Shown here piece after piece: positions 28,384 through 38,051 of a DNA stretch of 64,000 bases (position 1 is its first letter; every line of letters begins with the position of its first letter). The translations under genes were made by a program, and so were the position numbers. The stretch lies in the NCBI RefSeq assembly GCF_042648145.1, contig NZ_JBHRWV010000002.1, positions 124,001 through 188,000 of the forward strand. Direction: 5' to 3'. The notes under the pieces were generated by a model. The model was not told where the DNA came from, did no database searches, and saw only the letters and a program-made list of their open reading frames with translations. The DNA comes from Salinicoccus sesuvii (GTDB taxonomy: Bacteria > Bacillota > Bacilli > Staphylococcales > Salinicoccaceae).

Positions 28384-28397
28384 AAAAACCGTTTTCA
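28384..28397. promoter_or_regulatory. cre-like site between yjiH-like and M19 genes
   Basis: AAAAACCGTTTTCA (plus strand) matches the CcpA operator consensus at 12 of 14 positions, with the same left-arm mismatches as the site before ccpA. It lies in the divergent intergenic region and could affect either gene. Confidence 0.35.
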
Positions 28398-28507
28398 TAA
28401 GCTGTTTATATTTTATACTTCGCTTCATAGTTATGCAATCTAATTCTCGCCTTTTTATTTCAAGAGTATTCTAAGGATTGATATAATCAGTAAAAGGGAG
28501 GCATTTT

Positions 28508-29464
28508 ATGAATATTATCGATACACATTGTGATGCACTGATGAAACTACAGATGGACTATAGAAGAACTTATTCATTCGAGGAAAAACTGCTTGATTTT
28601 AAGCATGGAAATGAGATTCAAACTAACGCACAAAGACTGATAAAGGGGCAGGTTAAAGTACAGTTTTTTGCCATCTTTATACCACCACAGCTGCCGGATA
28701 ATGAAAAATGGCAACACGCATTAGAGCAAGTGGATTGTTTCTATAACGAAGTCCTGAGTCAGGAGCACTTTATCCATATTAAAAGATTCGATGAAATCAA
28801 TCGGCTCGGTGAAGGTGAGGTTGGAGCGGTACTTACGCTTGAAGGTGCAGATGCTGTTGGAAATGATTTGATGAAACTACGTACACTGTTTAGATTGGGT
28901 GTGCTTTCTGTTGGATTGACTTGGAACAATGCCAACCTCGTGGCTGATGGCGTAGGAGAGACGCGGAACACGGGGCTGACGGAGTTTGGCCTTAAATTTA
29001 TTGACTGTTGCAACACTCATGGTGTGCTTGTGGATATTAGTCATTTGAATCCGGAAGGTGTGGATGTGGTTATGAACCAGGCAGAACGTGTCATCGCCAC
29101 TCATTCAAATGCGAGGGAAGTATTCGATCATCCAAGAAATCTCTGCGACGATCAGATCAAAACACTGGTGAGTAAAGGTGGGATGGTTAATATTGTCTTT
29201 AATCCGCCATTCATTAAAGAAGGATTTGTCGGAATAGAAGATTTGTTCCCACACATTGATCACATTATCGATCTTGTCGGAGAAGACGCTATCGGTCTTG
29301 GATCGGATTTCGACGGCATTGCTTCATATGTCGAAAAACTTGAAGATGCCGGTATGTATCAGAATCTCGCTGAGGCATTGGTAGAACATTATGGGGAGTC
29401 ATTTGCGAGAAAGATGACGCATGAGAACTTCCTGTCGAACTACGTAGAAAAAGACTTGTCATAG
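28508..29464 (+). CDS. Membrane-dipeptidase family (M19) peptidase
   Basis: Zinc dipeptidase fold of the M19/renal dipeptidase family, 318 residues. Metal-ligand motifs are visible: IDTHCDAL at the N-terminus, LEGADAV, LVDISHLN, VIATHSNAREV and GLGSDFDGI. No signal peptide, so probably cytoplasmic, as in other Firmicute members. GGGAGG precedes the ATG. Confidence 0.9.
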   Translation: MNIIDTHCDALMKLQMDYRRTYSFEEKLLDFKHGNEIQTNAQRLIKGQVKVQFFAIFIPPQLPDNEKWQHALEQVDCFYNEVLSQEHFIHIKRFDEINRLGEGEVGAVLTLEGADAVGNDLMKLRTLFRLGVLSVGLTWNNANLVADGVGETRNTGLTEFGLKFIDCCNTHGVLVDISHLNPEGVDVVMNQAERVIATHSNAREVFDHPRNLCDDQIKTLVSKGGMVNIVFNPPFIKEGFVGIEDLFPHIDHIIDLVGEDAIGLGSDFDGIASYVEKLEDAGMYQNLAEALVEHYGESFARKMTHENFLSNYVEKDLS

Positions 29465-29477
29465 ACAAGTCTTTTTA
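29448..29477. terminator. Bidirectional terminator
   Basis: A 13-bp stem (29448-29460 with 29464-29476) overlapping the M19 stop codon and the end of the convergent lipoprotein gene. Confidence 0.85.
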
Positions 29478-29969
29478 TGAACTGCTTTCTGAAGTCAATT
29501 GCGCGTAGTCTTCTTGGATGCTTTCATAACGTTGCCGAACCAATTCTTCTTGAGATTCAATTTCGTCAAGCCGTTCATCCACTTCTTCTCTGAAATCACT
29601 AGCACCGAGCGGGTTATAGTTGACGAAGGTTCGATTAAATTCACCATATAACTCAACAAGATTTTCGAGTGAATTGGTATATGTCAGCATTTCTTCTTTC
29701 AACTGCTCGTGTTCCGTGCCTGTAACAGTGTAATTGTGAATGGTTCTTCTTAGATCTTCGATTTTGGGAAGTGCTTCTTCATATATAATGCGGATTTTAG
29801 CTTCTCGATCTTCTGTTTCTTCCATTTCACCCATTAGTTCGCTAAATTCTGCTTGGAGAGAATCGTGGTTCCTCTCGAAAGCTTCATATAGGTCATCGAG
29901 TGAATCCTGATTGCCTTGAGCACAGCCTGCAAGAAGTAAGAATATTAAAACAGGAATTAATTTCTTCAT
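29475..29969 (-). CDS. YkyA-like lipoprotein
   Basis: About 164 residues with a lipoprotein signal peptide, lipobox LLAGC (Cys near residue 16), and an almost fully helical, Glu-rich mature part. This resembles the YkyA/putative cell-wall binding lipoprotein family. It is expected to be anchored on the outer face of the membrane. ATG at 29969 gives a better spacing to GAGG than the adjacent ATG at 29972. Confidence 0.75.
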   Translation of the reverse strand: MKKLIPVLIFLLLAGCAQGNQDSLDDLYEAFERNHDSLQAEFSELMGEMEETEDREAKIRIIYEEALPKIEDLRRTIHNYTVTGTEHEQLKEEMLTYTNSLENLVELYGEFNRTFVNYNPLGASDFREEVDERLDEIESQEELVRQRYESIQEDYAQLTSESSS

Positions 29970-30065
29970 CATACCACCTCAATAGTATTTTAACACGTAT
30001 ATGTTTATATGCGTCGAATTATGATGTATACTGGTCAAGTTGACTTTTTTGAATAGGTGATTATA

Positions 30066-31211
30066 ATGAATAGAAAACTACTATTAACCTTTACAATTGG
30101 GGTATTTCTTCTTGGCATGATGGAACTTATCATTTCGGGTATATTGGAACTTATGAGTTCGGACCTCGGCATTTCTAATGCACTTACGGGCCAATTGATT
30201 ACCGTCTATGCAGTGAGTTTTGCCATTTTCGGCCCCATACTTGTCAAAGCGACAGAAAAATTCAGACCCAAACCTGTAATCTTGACATCACTTGTCGTTT
30301 TTATAATCGGCAATCTTATATTTGGGCTCTCCAGCACCTTCCTGATGCTCGCTGTGGGTCGTGTTGTAACAGCATTGGCAGCTGCAGTGTTCATCGTCAA
30401 GATTATGGACATGACTGTGCTCCTCTCAGCGCCGGCCATACGCGGGCGTATGATTGCCTTAGTTTACATGGGCTTTAGTGCAGCCAATGTATTCGGTATT
30501 CCAATCGGTACGCTGGTCGGTCAGCAGTTCGGATGGCGTGTCATCTTCTGGCTGGTCATACTGCTTGCTGTTCTTGTCGGTTTGGGCATCATTCTTTTGA
30601 CCCCCAATAAAAAGGGTGACGACCTCGGTGATCCGGTACCGGATAAAATATTGAATATGAAAAATATTGCACTCTACATAGGTGTAACAATGTCCGTTCT
30701 GATTGGTAACTATATTGTTATTGGGTATATTTCCCCACTTATGACATCGAATGGCTACACCCTCGGCAGTGTTTCCATTGCACTTCTCATTGCCGGTGCC
30801 GGCGGCATGCTTGGTACGGTACTTGGTGGTAACATGGTGGACCGTATAGGCACAAAAAAGACATTGGCAATTATGTTGTCACTGTTCATGTTGACCATGG
30901 CGCTCATGCCACTGTTATACAGTGTTCCAGGACTATTCTACACGAATCTTTTCCTTTGGAGCCTCTTCCAGTGGAGTACGAGTCCGACAGTCCAAAGTGG
31001 ATTGGTTGAAAACGTACAGGGTTCAGCAGCTAATGTCTTCAGCTGGAACATGTCTGGATTGAACCTCGGCATTGGTATTGGAGCGGTTATCGGCGGTATT
31101 TACATCAACTGGTTCGATATCAGCTTTGCACCGTGGCTGAGTGTCTTCATCATTGCCATCGGACTGTTATGTACTGTGTTTATCAAAGAAACAGATCAAT
31201 CATTTCAATAA
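30066..31211 (+). CDS. MFS transporter, DHA1-type
   Basis: A 381-residue protein with 12 predicted membrane helices and the motif-A-like loop KATEKFRPKP after helix 2. Motif-C-like GIPIGTLVGQQFGWR is in helix 5, pointing to the drug:H+ antiporter 1 group. ATG at 30066 lies 7 bases after AGGTG. Substrate unknown; it could export drugs or sugars. Confidence 0.85.
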   Translation: MNRKLLLTFTIGVFLLGMMELIISGILELMSSDLGISNALTGQLITVYAVSFAIFGPILVKATEKFRPKPVILTSLVVFIIGNLIFGLSSTFLMLAVGRVVTALAAAVFIVKIMDMTVLLSAPAIRGRMIALVYMGFSAANVFGIPIGTLVGQQFGWRVIFWLVILLAVLVGLGIILLTPNKKGDDLGDPVPDKILNMKNIALYIGVTMSVLIGNYIVIGYISPLMTSNGYTLGSVSIALLIAGAGGMLGTVLGGNMVDRIGTKKTLAIMLSLFMLTMALMPLLYSVPGLFYTNLFLWSLFQWSTSPTVQSGLVENVQGSAANVFSWNMSGLNLGIGIGAVIGGIYINWFDISFAPWLSVFIIAIGLLCTVFIKETDQSFQ

Positions 31212-31236
31212 GCCAAGATAAAGGATGTGAGATCAA

Positions 31237-31536
31237 ATGTTCATCAGACTGATACTGGTCATTGCACTTTCGTTCTTCGTCATATATGGACTCAACTACC
31301 TCGATTTGGCGGATGTCGGTTATAGTTTCCGCTCGGTGGCTATCACCGCAGTAGCACTTATAGTGCTCAGCCTGCTGTATCGTGTCTTTACGAAATTCCT
31401 AAAACTCATCTTATTTGTGTTCGTATTCCTACCGCTTGTAGCATTCGGGATCTACTATATATATTCATACCTAACAGGAGTCCCGATGGAACTCTTTGAT
31501 ATGGACTGGATTCAAAAAGGCGCTCAATGGCTTTGA
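31237..31536 (+). CDS. Small three-helix membrane protein
   Basis: A 99-residue hydrophobic protein with about three membrane segments (residues 3-19, 33-50, 55-78). No recognised family. AAAGGATG precedes the ATG. It lies 25 bases after the MFS gene and may be co-transcribed. The stop codon is within the terminator stem. Confidence 0.65.
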   Translation: MFIRLILVIALSFFVIYGLNYLDLADVGYSFRSVAITAVALIVLSLLYRVFTKFLKLILFVFVFLPLVAFGIYYIYSYLTGVPMELFDMDWIQKGAQWL

Positions 31537-31547
31537 GCGTCTTTTTT
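31521..31547 (+). terminator. Intrinsic terminator
   Basis: CGCTCAA (31521-31527) pairs with TTGAGCG (31533-31539), then six T. Confidence 0.75.
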
Positions 31548-31719
31548 CGTTCTGCTGTTTTATATCGACAATTTTTTAGTGCTATGAAGAAGTGACTTCT
31601 AAATATGCTTTATGATTCAGTACTAATTTTTCTTTGCTATACCCAAATTGAAATAATTTAATTTGGATAATATCTTCTATGTTATCATTAATGCAAATAC
31701 TTGTTACAGGAGGTACTTT

Positions 31720-32910
31720 ATGCAACATAACTATACACCGATCCAGTCATCTGAGAGAGTTTATGAGATTGATTCGGTGCGTGGATTTGCGCTGCTCGGT
31801 ATTCTGATGATGAATATCATGAGCTTCGCCGGACCTCAGATTGAGGGCCAGATGACGATGGAGACAAGCGACATCTACACCGGTAGTAATGCCATCGTCA
31901 TTCTTCTGATAAATGTACTGGTTACTTCCAACTTCTATACAATGTTCTCTTTCCTTTTCGGACTTGGTTTCTTTATCTTTCTCTCTAGAGCAGAGAAAAA
32001 GCCAGGATCTACATACTTATTATTTACGAGAAGAATGATTGTGTTGCTCTGCTTCGGTATCGTCCATGCAGTATTCCTTTGGTATGGAGATATACTTACG
32101 CTTTATGCAGTTACTGGACTATTCTTAATGTTCTTCTATCGTTTCAAGCCAGTGGTGAATCTCATTGTAGCCGTCGTTCTTCTTATTCTTGGGACTGTAT
32201 TCGTATTACTTTTGACGTTGTTGATGTTTAGTGTACGTGACATGGATATGGGGGAAATGGCTGCCGTAGGTAGTGGATTTGACATGATGACAGTAGCTGG
32301 TGGCTCTTATATGGATATCATCAGTCTGAACCTCTCGGTACTTTCGTTGATGGCGACAAGCAATATCATCATGGCACCGTTTGTTTTAGCAATGTTTTTA
32401 ATTGGGCTCTACGTTGGACAGAAAGGCTACTTCGAACGGCTCGAATCAATTAATGGTCTTTTGTGGAAAGTGGCCCTCATCGGTATACTCATCGGCCTAC
32501 CAATAAAAATTCTGACAGGTTACGCAATGACGTACGGCATGGCAGATCCGATGTGGTCGATGGCCTCTATGCTTGCCTATACGATTGGGGGACCGCTCAT
32601 GTCATTGGGTTACGTTGCGCTGCTGATACTCATCATGAAGCGTGTCGGTAAATTCGCAACTCTCCTTCAGCCGGTAGGGCAAATGGCACTGTCCAATTAT
32701 ATCGGACAGAGCATATTGATGGTCACTCTATTTTTCGGTTTCGGACTTTTTGATAAAATAGATGCCGTGTGGTTCCCGTTGATTGTTCTTCTCACTTTCG
32801 CCTTACAGATTATAATTAGCCATCTGTGGATGAAGCATTTCCGTTTCGGCCCTCTCGAATGGGTCTGGAGGATGCTGACTTACCTTAAAATATTCGACAT
32901 AAAAAAATAA
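31720..32910 (+). CDS. DUF418 family membrane protein
   Basis: A 396-residue protein with about 9-10 membrane helices. DUF418 hallmarks: an N-terminal SSERVYEIDSVRGFALLGIL and a C-terminal domain containing PVGQMALSNYIGQS and FGPLEWVWRMLTY. Proposed to be a transporter-like family; function is unproven. ATG at 31720 follows GGAGGTAC; the longer start at 31663 lacks a ribosome binding site. Confidence 0.88.
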   Translation: MQHNYTPIQSSERVYEIDSVRGFALLGILMMNIMSFAGPQIEGQMTMETSDIYTGSNAIVILLINVLVTSNFYTMFSFLFGLGFFIFLSRAEKKPGSTYLLFTRRMIVLLCFGIVHAVFLWYGDILTLYAVTGLFLMFFYRFKPVVNLIVAVVLLILGTVFVLLLTLLMFSVRDMDMGEMAAVGSGFDMMTVAGGSYMDIISLNLSVLSLMATSNIIMAPFVLAMFLIGLYVGQKGYFERLESINGLLWKVALIGILIGLPIKILTGYAMTYGMADPMWSMASMLAYTIGGPLMSLGYVALLILIMKRVGKFATLLQPVGQMALSNYIGQSILMVTLFFGFGLFDKIDAVWFPLIVLLTFALQIIISHLWMKHFRFGPLEWVWRMLTYLKIFDIKK

Positions 32911-32932
32911 GACCGTAAGCTCTTATTTTTTT
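32901..32932. terminator. Bidirectional terminator
   Basis: A 12-bp A/T-rich stem (32901-32912 with 32921-32932) between the convergent DUF418 and DUF421 genes. Confidence 0.75.
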
Positions 32933-33450
32933 ACATCACTGAAAAGTTTATCGAGATTTTGCGCTTCAGATTGTTTGCTGATAATCGAAATACTGCCATC
33001 AGTCTCCATAACTACTGCCATAACTTGAGAGAGGTCACTTTTGCCACTAGACCGAGCCGACTGTCTGACTTCAGCTTCCAGCACTCGTGCCTTTTTCATA
33101 TTATCAAGCAAGTATTCACCTTCATAATAAAGGAGTACGGGCTGTGACTTGACGAGCTTGCTGACAGTTTTGCTCTTTACGGACAGTTTGGTGATGATGT
33201 ACTGCATAATCACTAGTACCAAAAAGGCAGTGACACCTTGAGCAATTGTGATATCTTTGCTTGTAATGACACTTGCAAGAATGGAACCGAGCGCAATTGT
33301 TACGATGAAATCAAACGCATTCATCTTGGTCAGTGTACGTTTACCGCTTACTCTGAGAATGACGACCAGTGACAGATAGGCCATGATTCCGATGAGTATG
33401 GTCCTTAGAATGACACTAAAATTATCGAATATGAGATTGTCGAAAGACAT
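32923..33450 (-). CDS. DUF421 (YetF-like) membrane protein, intact copy
   Basis: A 175-residue protein with three N-terminal membrane helices, then a cytoplasmic domain with the DUF421 motif RVSGKRTLTKMNAFDFIV. YetF-like families are common in Firmicutes and of uncertain function. ATG at 33450 is chosen (GTG 33459 is the alternative). A second, broken DUF421 gene lies at 41624-42302. Confidence 0.85.
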   Translation of the reverse strand: MSFDNLIFDNFSVILRTILIGIMAYLSLVVILRVSGKRTLTKMNAFDFIVTIALGSILASVITSKDITIAQGVTAFLVLVIMQYIITKLSVKSKTVSKLVKSQPVLLYYEGEYLLDNMKKARVLEAEVRQSARSSGKSDLSQVMAVVMETDGSISIISKQSEAQNLDKLFSDVKK

Positions 33451-33467
33451 AATTATCACCGCTTATT

Positions 33468-34520
33468 CTAAATTTTGGTTTTACCCTGCCAATCAGCATT
33501 CGTAAATTTAAGGTCTGTACCCAGGTAGCCATGGATGGCCTCTTGATCCATTGATTCTCCATGAATCCAACGGGAGAAGTCGAATTCATGTAAAGATCCA
33601 TTTTCACCGAGTTTTATCATTGCCGTAAGATTACGTTTATCATAAGCCGAGGTGTGGATCGTACCTGCCCAGCTTTTATAGTTGTCTACAAAAAGTCCAT
33701 GGCGGCGATCTGTGAATAATTCCAATAGTTCCGAGCGCGTGGGTCTGTCGAGTGTTCGGAGTATATCAAGCCTTTCCTTCGAATCGACTAGATATCTCCT
33801 GTTTTCATCGGTGAGGCTCTCGTAATGATTGGTACATATATTGGCATCTCTAAATGCCAGTCCTCTGGCAGAAGTTTCGGCTAGGAAAGAGTGGTTATCG
33901 CTATCTTGAACGATATAGCTGAACCCCCCACGGTGGGGAAGGTCGAGAAGAAGTTGCCTGGCTTCTTCTGCAGTTCTGCATAGTTCCAAAATGAACCTGC
34001 CAATAATGAAGCAAGTAAAACCATCTGAAGGCTGTTTTCTATTCATGAAGTTATAGGCCATGACTAGACCATGTTCGTTCATCCCGTCCATCCTACCTGT
34101 TACTCTTGAAGCGGGGCCGATATGCGCGTAGCCTTGGTCCGGTTGAAAAAGTTTATAGATGCCGTCGTATGTATTCGGATGGTAATCATAATTCCTTATG
34201 AAGATGTCACCATCCACGTATACGCTGCACCCGCTGTCTCTTGGTGAAATGCGATAGTGGGCGAGATTAAGCAGTACGTCCTGATCATTGAGTTTGAGGC
34301 TTTCCTGCAGTCCCATGACTTCTTCCCAGATATGTGGTGCAAAATGCATGTACAGTGCTTTCGTTTTTTGGAAGTCTAAGGCAAATTTAGGGCGTCGCTT
34401 AATCCATTCGTAATTTCTGTTATCCATATAGTGTGTCTGAGCAAGCAGCCTTCCCTGCTCAATCCCGTACTCATAGTGACTGCCTCTGAAAGTATGAACT
34501 TTTGCGCTAATTTTCTGCAT
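33468..34520 (-). CDS. C45-family peptidase / acyltransferase-like Ntn hydrolase
   Basis: A 350-residue protein of the C45 (acyl-CoA:6-aminopenicillanate acyltransferase-like) family. The nucleophile candidate is Cys98 within PRDSGCSVYV, followed by the family features FIRNYDYHP and GMNEHGLVMAYNF. Such proteins self-cleave before the Cys and hydrolyse amide bonds; the substrate here is unknown. AAGGAGA precedes the ATG. Confidence 0.82.
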   Translation of the reverse strand: MQKISAKVHTFRGSHYEYGIEQGRLLAQTHYMDNRNYEWIKRRPKFALDFQKTKALYMHFAPHIWEEVMGLQESLKLNDQDVLLNLAHYRISPRDSGCSVYVDGDIFIRNYDYHPNTYDGIYKLFQPDQGYAHIGPASRVTGRMDGMNEHGLVMAYNFMNRKQPSDGFTCFIIGRFILELCRTAEEARQLLLDLPHRGGFSYIVQDSDNHSFLAETSARGLAFRDANICTNHYESLTDENRRYLVDSKERLDILRTLDRPTRSELLELFTDRRHGLFVDNYKSWAGTIHTSAYDKRNLTAMIKLGENGSLHEFDFSRWIHGESMDQEAIHGYLGTDLKFTNADWQGKTKI

Positions 34521-34542
34521 TTTATTTTCTCCTTGTTGAATT

Positions 34543-34556
34543 TAAAAACGCTCTCA
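34543..34556. promoter_or_regulatory. cre site upstream of cstA
   Basis: TAAAAACGCTCTCA matches the CcpA consensus TGWAANCGNTNWCA at 13 of 14 positions. It lies 57 bases before the cstA start. Carbon-starvation genes are plausible CcpA targets. Confidence 0.55.
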
Positions 34557-34612
34557 TTTAGTATTTGGTTTGTTCTTTTTAGTTTTTAAAATATTCTATT
34601 GGCGGAGGTTGC

Positions 34613-36072
34613 TTGATAATAACATTCTTTGTATCTATTGTCCTACTTATTTTTGGTTACTTTACATATGGCAAGTATATCGATCGGATGTTCGGACCGA
34701 AAAATGATCGTCCTACGCCTGCAAATCATCAGCGTGACAACGTCGATTTTATTCCGATGGGTAAAGGAGCGCAATTCACTGATTCAACTTCTTAACATCG
34801 CTGGTGTCGGTTCCATATTTGGTCCCATCATGGGAGCGCACTACGGACCTGTAGCATTCATTTGGATTGTCATTGATTCAATTTTTGCGGGAGCTGTCCA
34901 TGATTATCTCACAGGCATGATATCAATTAGAAATCAGGGTGCTCATCTTCCTGCGCTCGCAAGCAAGTTTCTCGGCAAGGGGATGAAGCATATCGTCAAT
35001 GCATTCACACTACTTTTGCTCTTACTTGTGGGGACAGTCTTTGTCACTTCTCCAGCTATACTCTTGCACTCGCTCATGGACGGCAGGGTAGCACTCGGTC
35101 TCATACTCGGCGTAATATTCCTCTACTATATTCTATCAACCGTTCTGCCGATTGATAAGATTATCGGGAAGGTCTACCGTTCTTTGGGGCGATTCTTTTG
35201 TTCAGTGCAGCAGCAATTGGCTTTAGGCTTGTTCAGACAGGGGCTCAGATCCCTGAGCTTACACTCTCCAACATGCATCCTGACAATCTGCCCATCTTCC
35301 CACTCCTTTTCTTCACGATTACTTGTGGCGCACTTTCTGGATTTCATGCAACACAGTCGCCAATCATTTCACGGACAACTGCCAAGGAGTCGAATGGACG
35401 TCAGATATTCTACGGTATGCAGATTGCTGAAGGTATTATCGCAATGGTCTGGGCCGCTGCAGCAATGAGCATTTTTGATGATATGGCGGATTGGCTCAAG
35501 TCCTTGCCGAAGGTGAAGCGGCACTTGTTGTGCCTGAGGCCTCCATTCTGCTGCTTGGTTCAGTAGTAGGCACATTGGCGATACTCGGTGTGATTATCTT
35601 GCCGATTACGAGTGGTGACACGGCATTCAGAAGTGCGAGGATGATTGTTGCAGACTATCTTTCATTTTCCCAAAGGAAAGTGTGGAAACGTTTTAGCATT
35701 ACGATACCGATGCTTGTCATCAGTTATTGTCTAACGCTGATCGATTTTACAATTTTATGGAGATACTTCTCTTGGGCCAATCAGACGACAGCTGTCATCG
35801 CTTTGTGGATCGGGGTGATGTATTTGCTTCTTGCCAAAAAGAATTACTGGGTGGCATTGATTCCTGCTGTTTTCATGACATTCAATGTCTTCACGTACAT
35901 TCTTTATGAAGAGATGGGCTTTGGCTTGGACATTAATATTTCATATGCAGGCGGAGCAGTACTGACTGTTCTATGGTGTATGCATTTCTATAGTGTATAT
36001 AAAAAGACAGTAGGGGCCGAAGCATTCCCCATCGATTATCCCATCTCGGCAGAGTCAAAAACCACATATTAG
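34613..36072 (+). pseudogene. cstA: cstA carbon starvation protein, three frameshifts
   Basis: Encodes a CstA-family peptide/pyruvate-type transporter in four pieces. Frame 1 runs from a TTG start at 34613 (after GGAGG) to PMGKG at about 34770. Frame 2 (SLIQLLNIAGVGSIFG...IDKIIGKVY) runs to about 35177, frame 3 (FFGAILLFSAAAIGFR...MAD) to about 35493, and frame 4 (AQVLAEGEAALVV...) to the stop at 36072. The joined protein would be about 485 residues with all expected helices. Each break is explained by one base in a short homopolymer (an extra G in AAAGGAG; a missing C in TACCG; a missing T in GATTGG). It could be a recent pseudogene or sequencing error. Confidence 0.85.
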
Positions 36073-36118
36073 ATGAAATAGATAGAGCATACCGTGAGGT
36101 ATGCTCTATCTATTTCAT
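36073..36118. terminator. Bidirectional terminator, long perfect hairpin
   Basis: A 21-bp perfect stem (36073-36093 with 36098-36118) around GTGA, spanning the stop codon of the convergent phosphatase gene. Confidence 0.85.
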
Positions 36119-36693
36119 ATCTGTTCGTTGCCCGTATAAGTGGGTATATTATATTCATGTACTTGCCACTTGGAATCTACATATTCAATATAACTTACAC
36201 TACAGTTGTCAAGCTTTGTACCGAGCATATCAATCTCCTTGCTGAAAAGTGAAAGAATGGATTTGATGGTACGGGAGTGGGCCGTCACCAACACATATTG
36301 ATTCCTATGATGTTCAAGTATATGATCGAGTGCTATCTGCACTCGTTCCGCTAGTGCTTCGAATGTTTCAGCCCCTGGCAGTTCTCCGTGCGGGTACTTC
36401 TCCATAATGTCATCGATATGATGACCTTCAAGCTCACCGAAATGCTGTTCTTTCAGCTCATTCATTGTCTCTATCGGCAGATTGTGATATTCGTTTATGA
36501 TCTCGGCCGTACGATAGGCACGTCCAAGCGGACTTGAGACGATGGCATCAAATTGTTCCTCTCTGAGCTTGTCAGCGGCCCGTCGCGCCTGATACTCACC
36601 TTCCTCATTCAAGGGGATATCCGATGCACCCTGGAGCTTCTTTAATCGGTTGAATTCCGTCAATCCATGTCTTACTAGGCAAAGTCTTGTCAT
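36115..36693 (-). CDS. Histidine phosphatase (phosphoglycerate-mutase-like)
   Basis: A 192-residue phosphatase of the histidine phosphatase superfamily. Catalytic motif LVRHGLTEFN (phosphohistidine near residue 9), SSPLGRAYRTAE, and the second histidine in VTAHSRTIKSI, with the acid ELKEQHFGELEG. The substrate is not deducible. ATG at 36693 follows GAGGTG; upstream TTG 36705 is less likely. Confidence 0.85.
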   Translation of the reverse strand: MTRLCLVRHGLTEFNRLKKLQGASDIPLNEEGEYQARRAADKLREEQFDAIVSSPLGRAYRTAEIINEYHNLPIETMNELKEQHFGELEGHHIDDIMEKYPHGELPGAETFEALAERVQIALDHILEHHRNQYVLVTAHSRTIKSILSLFSKEIDMLGTKLDNCSVSYIEYVDSKWQVHEYNIPTYTGNEQI

Positions 36694-36806
36694 AATGCAC
36701 CTCAATCATATTTTACATATATGATACCATGAGATTGAAATGATGGGTTGGATTGGAGTCTTTTGGTAGAATGAATTATAAAAGAAATAAACGGGGGTCA
36801 GGTGGA

Positions 36807-37532
36807 TTGAGTACAAGGATTGCGATTATTTCCGATATACATGGTAATTTCAATGCACTATCTAAGGTAATGGAAGACATGGAAAAGTTCGGAGTGGATG
36901 AGATTTTCTGCTTGGGGGATATCATCTCTATGGGGCACCAGACAAATGAAGTGTTAGATATGCTGTGTAAGCTCGATAACCTTTCCATAATCAGAGGCAA
37001 CCACGACGATGAAGTGATAAAAGTATTGAAGGGTGCCCCGACACGGATAACAGGAGAGGAGCACAATCATCATCTATGGGTAGCGAGGCATCTGGATGGA
37101 CGGTTTAAGCCGTTTCTTGAATCCATGCCACTAAGCATGGATAAAAAAATTGCGAATTATGATATGCTACTTACTCACTATCATCTGAACCCAGATAATA
37201 CATACTGTTCAATCAATATGTCTCCTTCAGTGGAAGCACTGGATGCCATATATAAAGATAAAAGTTATGATATGATCATGTTCGGGTTCGGGCATGACCA
37301 CTTGCATTATCATTTTGAATCAAGCCAAAAGGTTTTTATCAATCCAGGGGCGCTTGGCATTACACTCAGTGAATATGCGCCCTATACAATTCTTGAAATC
37401 GATAAGGAATCTATCAACCTTGTTCACAGACAAGTACCTTATGACCGCAACGGTTTCATCGAAGGTCTCAAGCAAGAAAATCCACCAGCACTGGACTTCA
37501 TTATGAATGTACTTCTTAAGGAGAGAGGCTAG
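36807..37532 (+). CDS. YfcE-type metallophosphoesterase
   Basis: Calcineurin-like phosphoesterase of about 241 residues. Metal motifs: IISDIHGNFNAL, CLGDIISMG, IIRGNHDD, LLTHYH and FGFGHDHLHYHF, followed by NPGALG. The start is uncertain: TTG at 36807 (after GGGGG at 36793-36797) agrees with family N-termini. ATG at 36771 would add 12 residues of basic leader. The GNAT gene starts 3 bases after the stop, so these are co-transcribed. Confidence 0.82.
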   Translation: MSTRIAIISDIHGNFNALSKVMEDMEKFGVDEIFCLGDIISMGHQTNEVLDMLCKLDNLSIIRGNHDDEVIKVLKGAPTRITGEEHNHHLWVARHLDGRFKPFLESMPLSMDKKIANYDMLLTHYHLNPDNTYCSINMSPSVEALDAIYKDKSYDMIMFGFGHDHLHYHFESSQKVFINPGALGITLSEYAPYTILEIDKESINLVHRQVPYDRNGFIEGLKQENPPALDFIMNVLLKERG

Positions 37533-37535
37533 AAT

Positions 37536-38051
37536 ATGGAAATAAGACCCATAGAAATGAGAGATATTGAACCATTCCTCAATTTGCTTTTAGATCTCGG
37601 TACGCCGAGTGAAGCGGGACTGCATGAAACACCTGTACTTAATACTTCGTATACAGAAGCACTTCTGACTTCTGTTCTCCAGGATCCTAAAAGGCAAATA
37701 TTTGTTGCCATCAATCAACAGGAAATGATGGGATACCTTAGTCTATCGGGCAATAAACGCGACATGACAAAGCACCGGGCAAATATTTCACTAGGGATAG
37801 TATCTACAGACCAACAAAATAGTATTGGCAGGAACTTGCTTAATTCCGGTATCGTATGGGCAGAGGAAAACGGGGTACATCGACTTGAGTTGTCTATACG
37901 TGATGACTTTGAAGAGATGATTGAGTTATACACTGCTCTTGGTTTCCTTAAAGAGGGAGAGCGAATTGATGCTTTGCTCATCGATGGTGAGTACAGAAAC
38001 GAAATTTATCTTTATAGGCTGACGCATCTGGAAAGGAGAGGAAAATCGTGA
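37536..38051 (+). CDS. GNAT acetyltransferase
   Basis: A 171-residue RimI/YobR-like acetyltransferase. Acetyl-CoA loop region QQNSIGRNLLNSGIVWAEE near residue 98, and typical C-terminal YTALGFLKEGERIDA. GGAGAG precedes the ATG. The stop overlaps the hydrolase start by 4 bases (GTGA). Substrate unknown. Confidence 0.82.
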   Translation: MEIRPIEMRDIEPFLNLLLDLGTPSEAGLHETPVLNTSYTEALLTSVLQDPKRQIFVAINQQEMMGYLSLSGNKRDMTKHRANISLGIVSTDQQNSIGRNLLNSGIVWAEENGVHRLELSIRDDFEEMIELYTALGFLKEGERIDALLIDGEYRNEIYLYRLTHLERRGKS

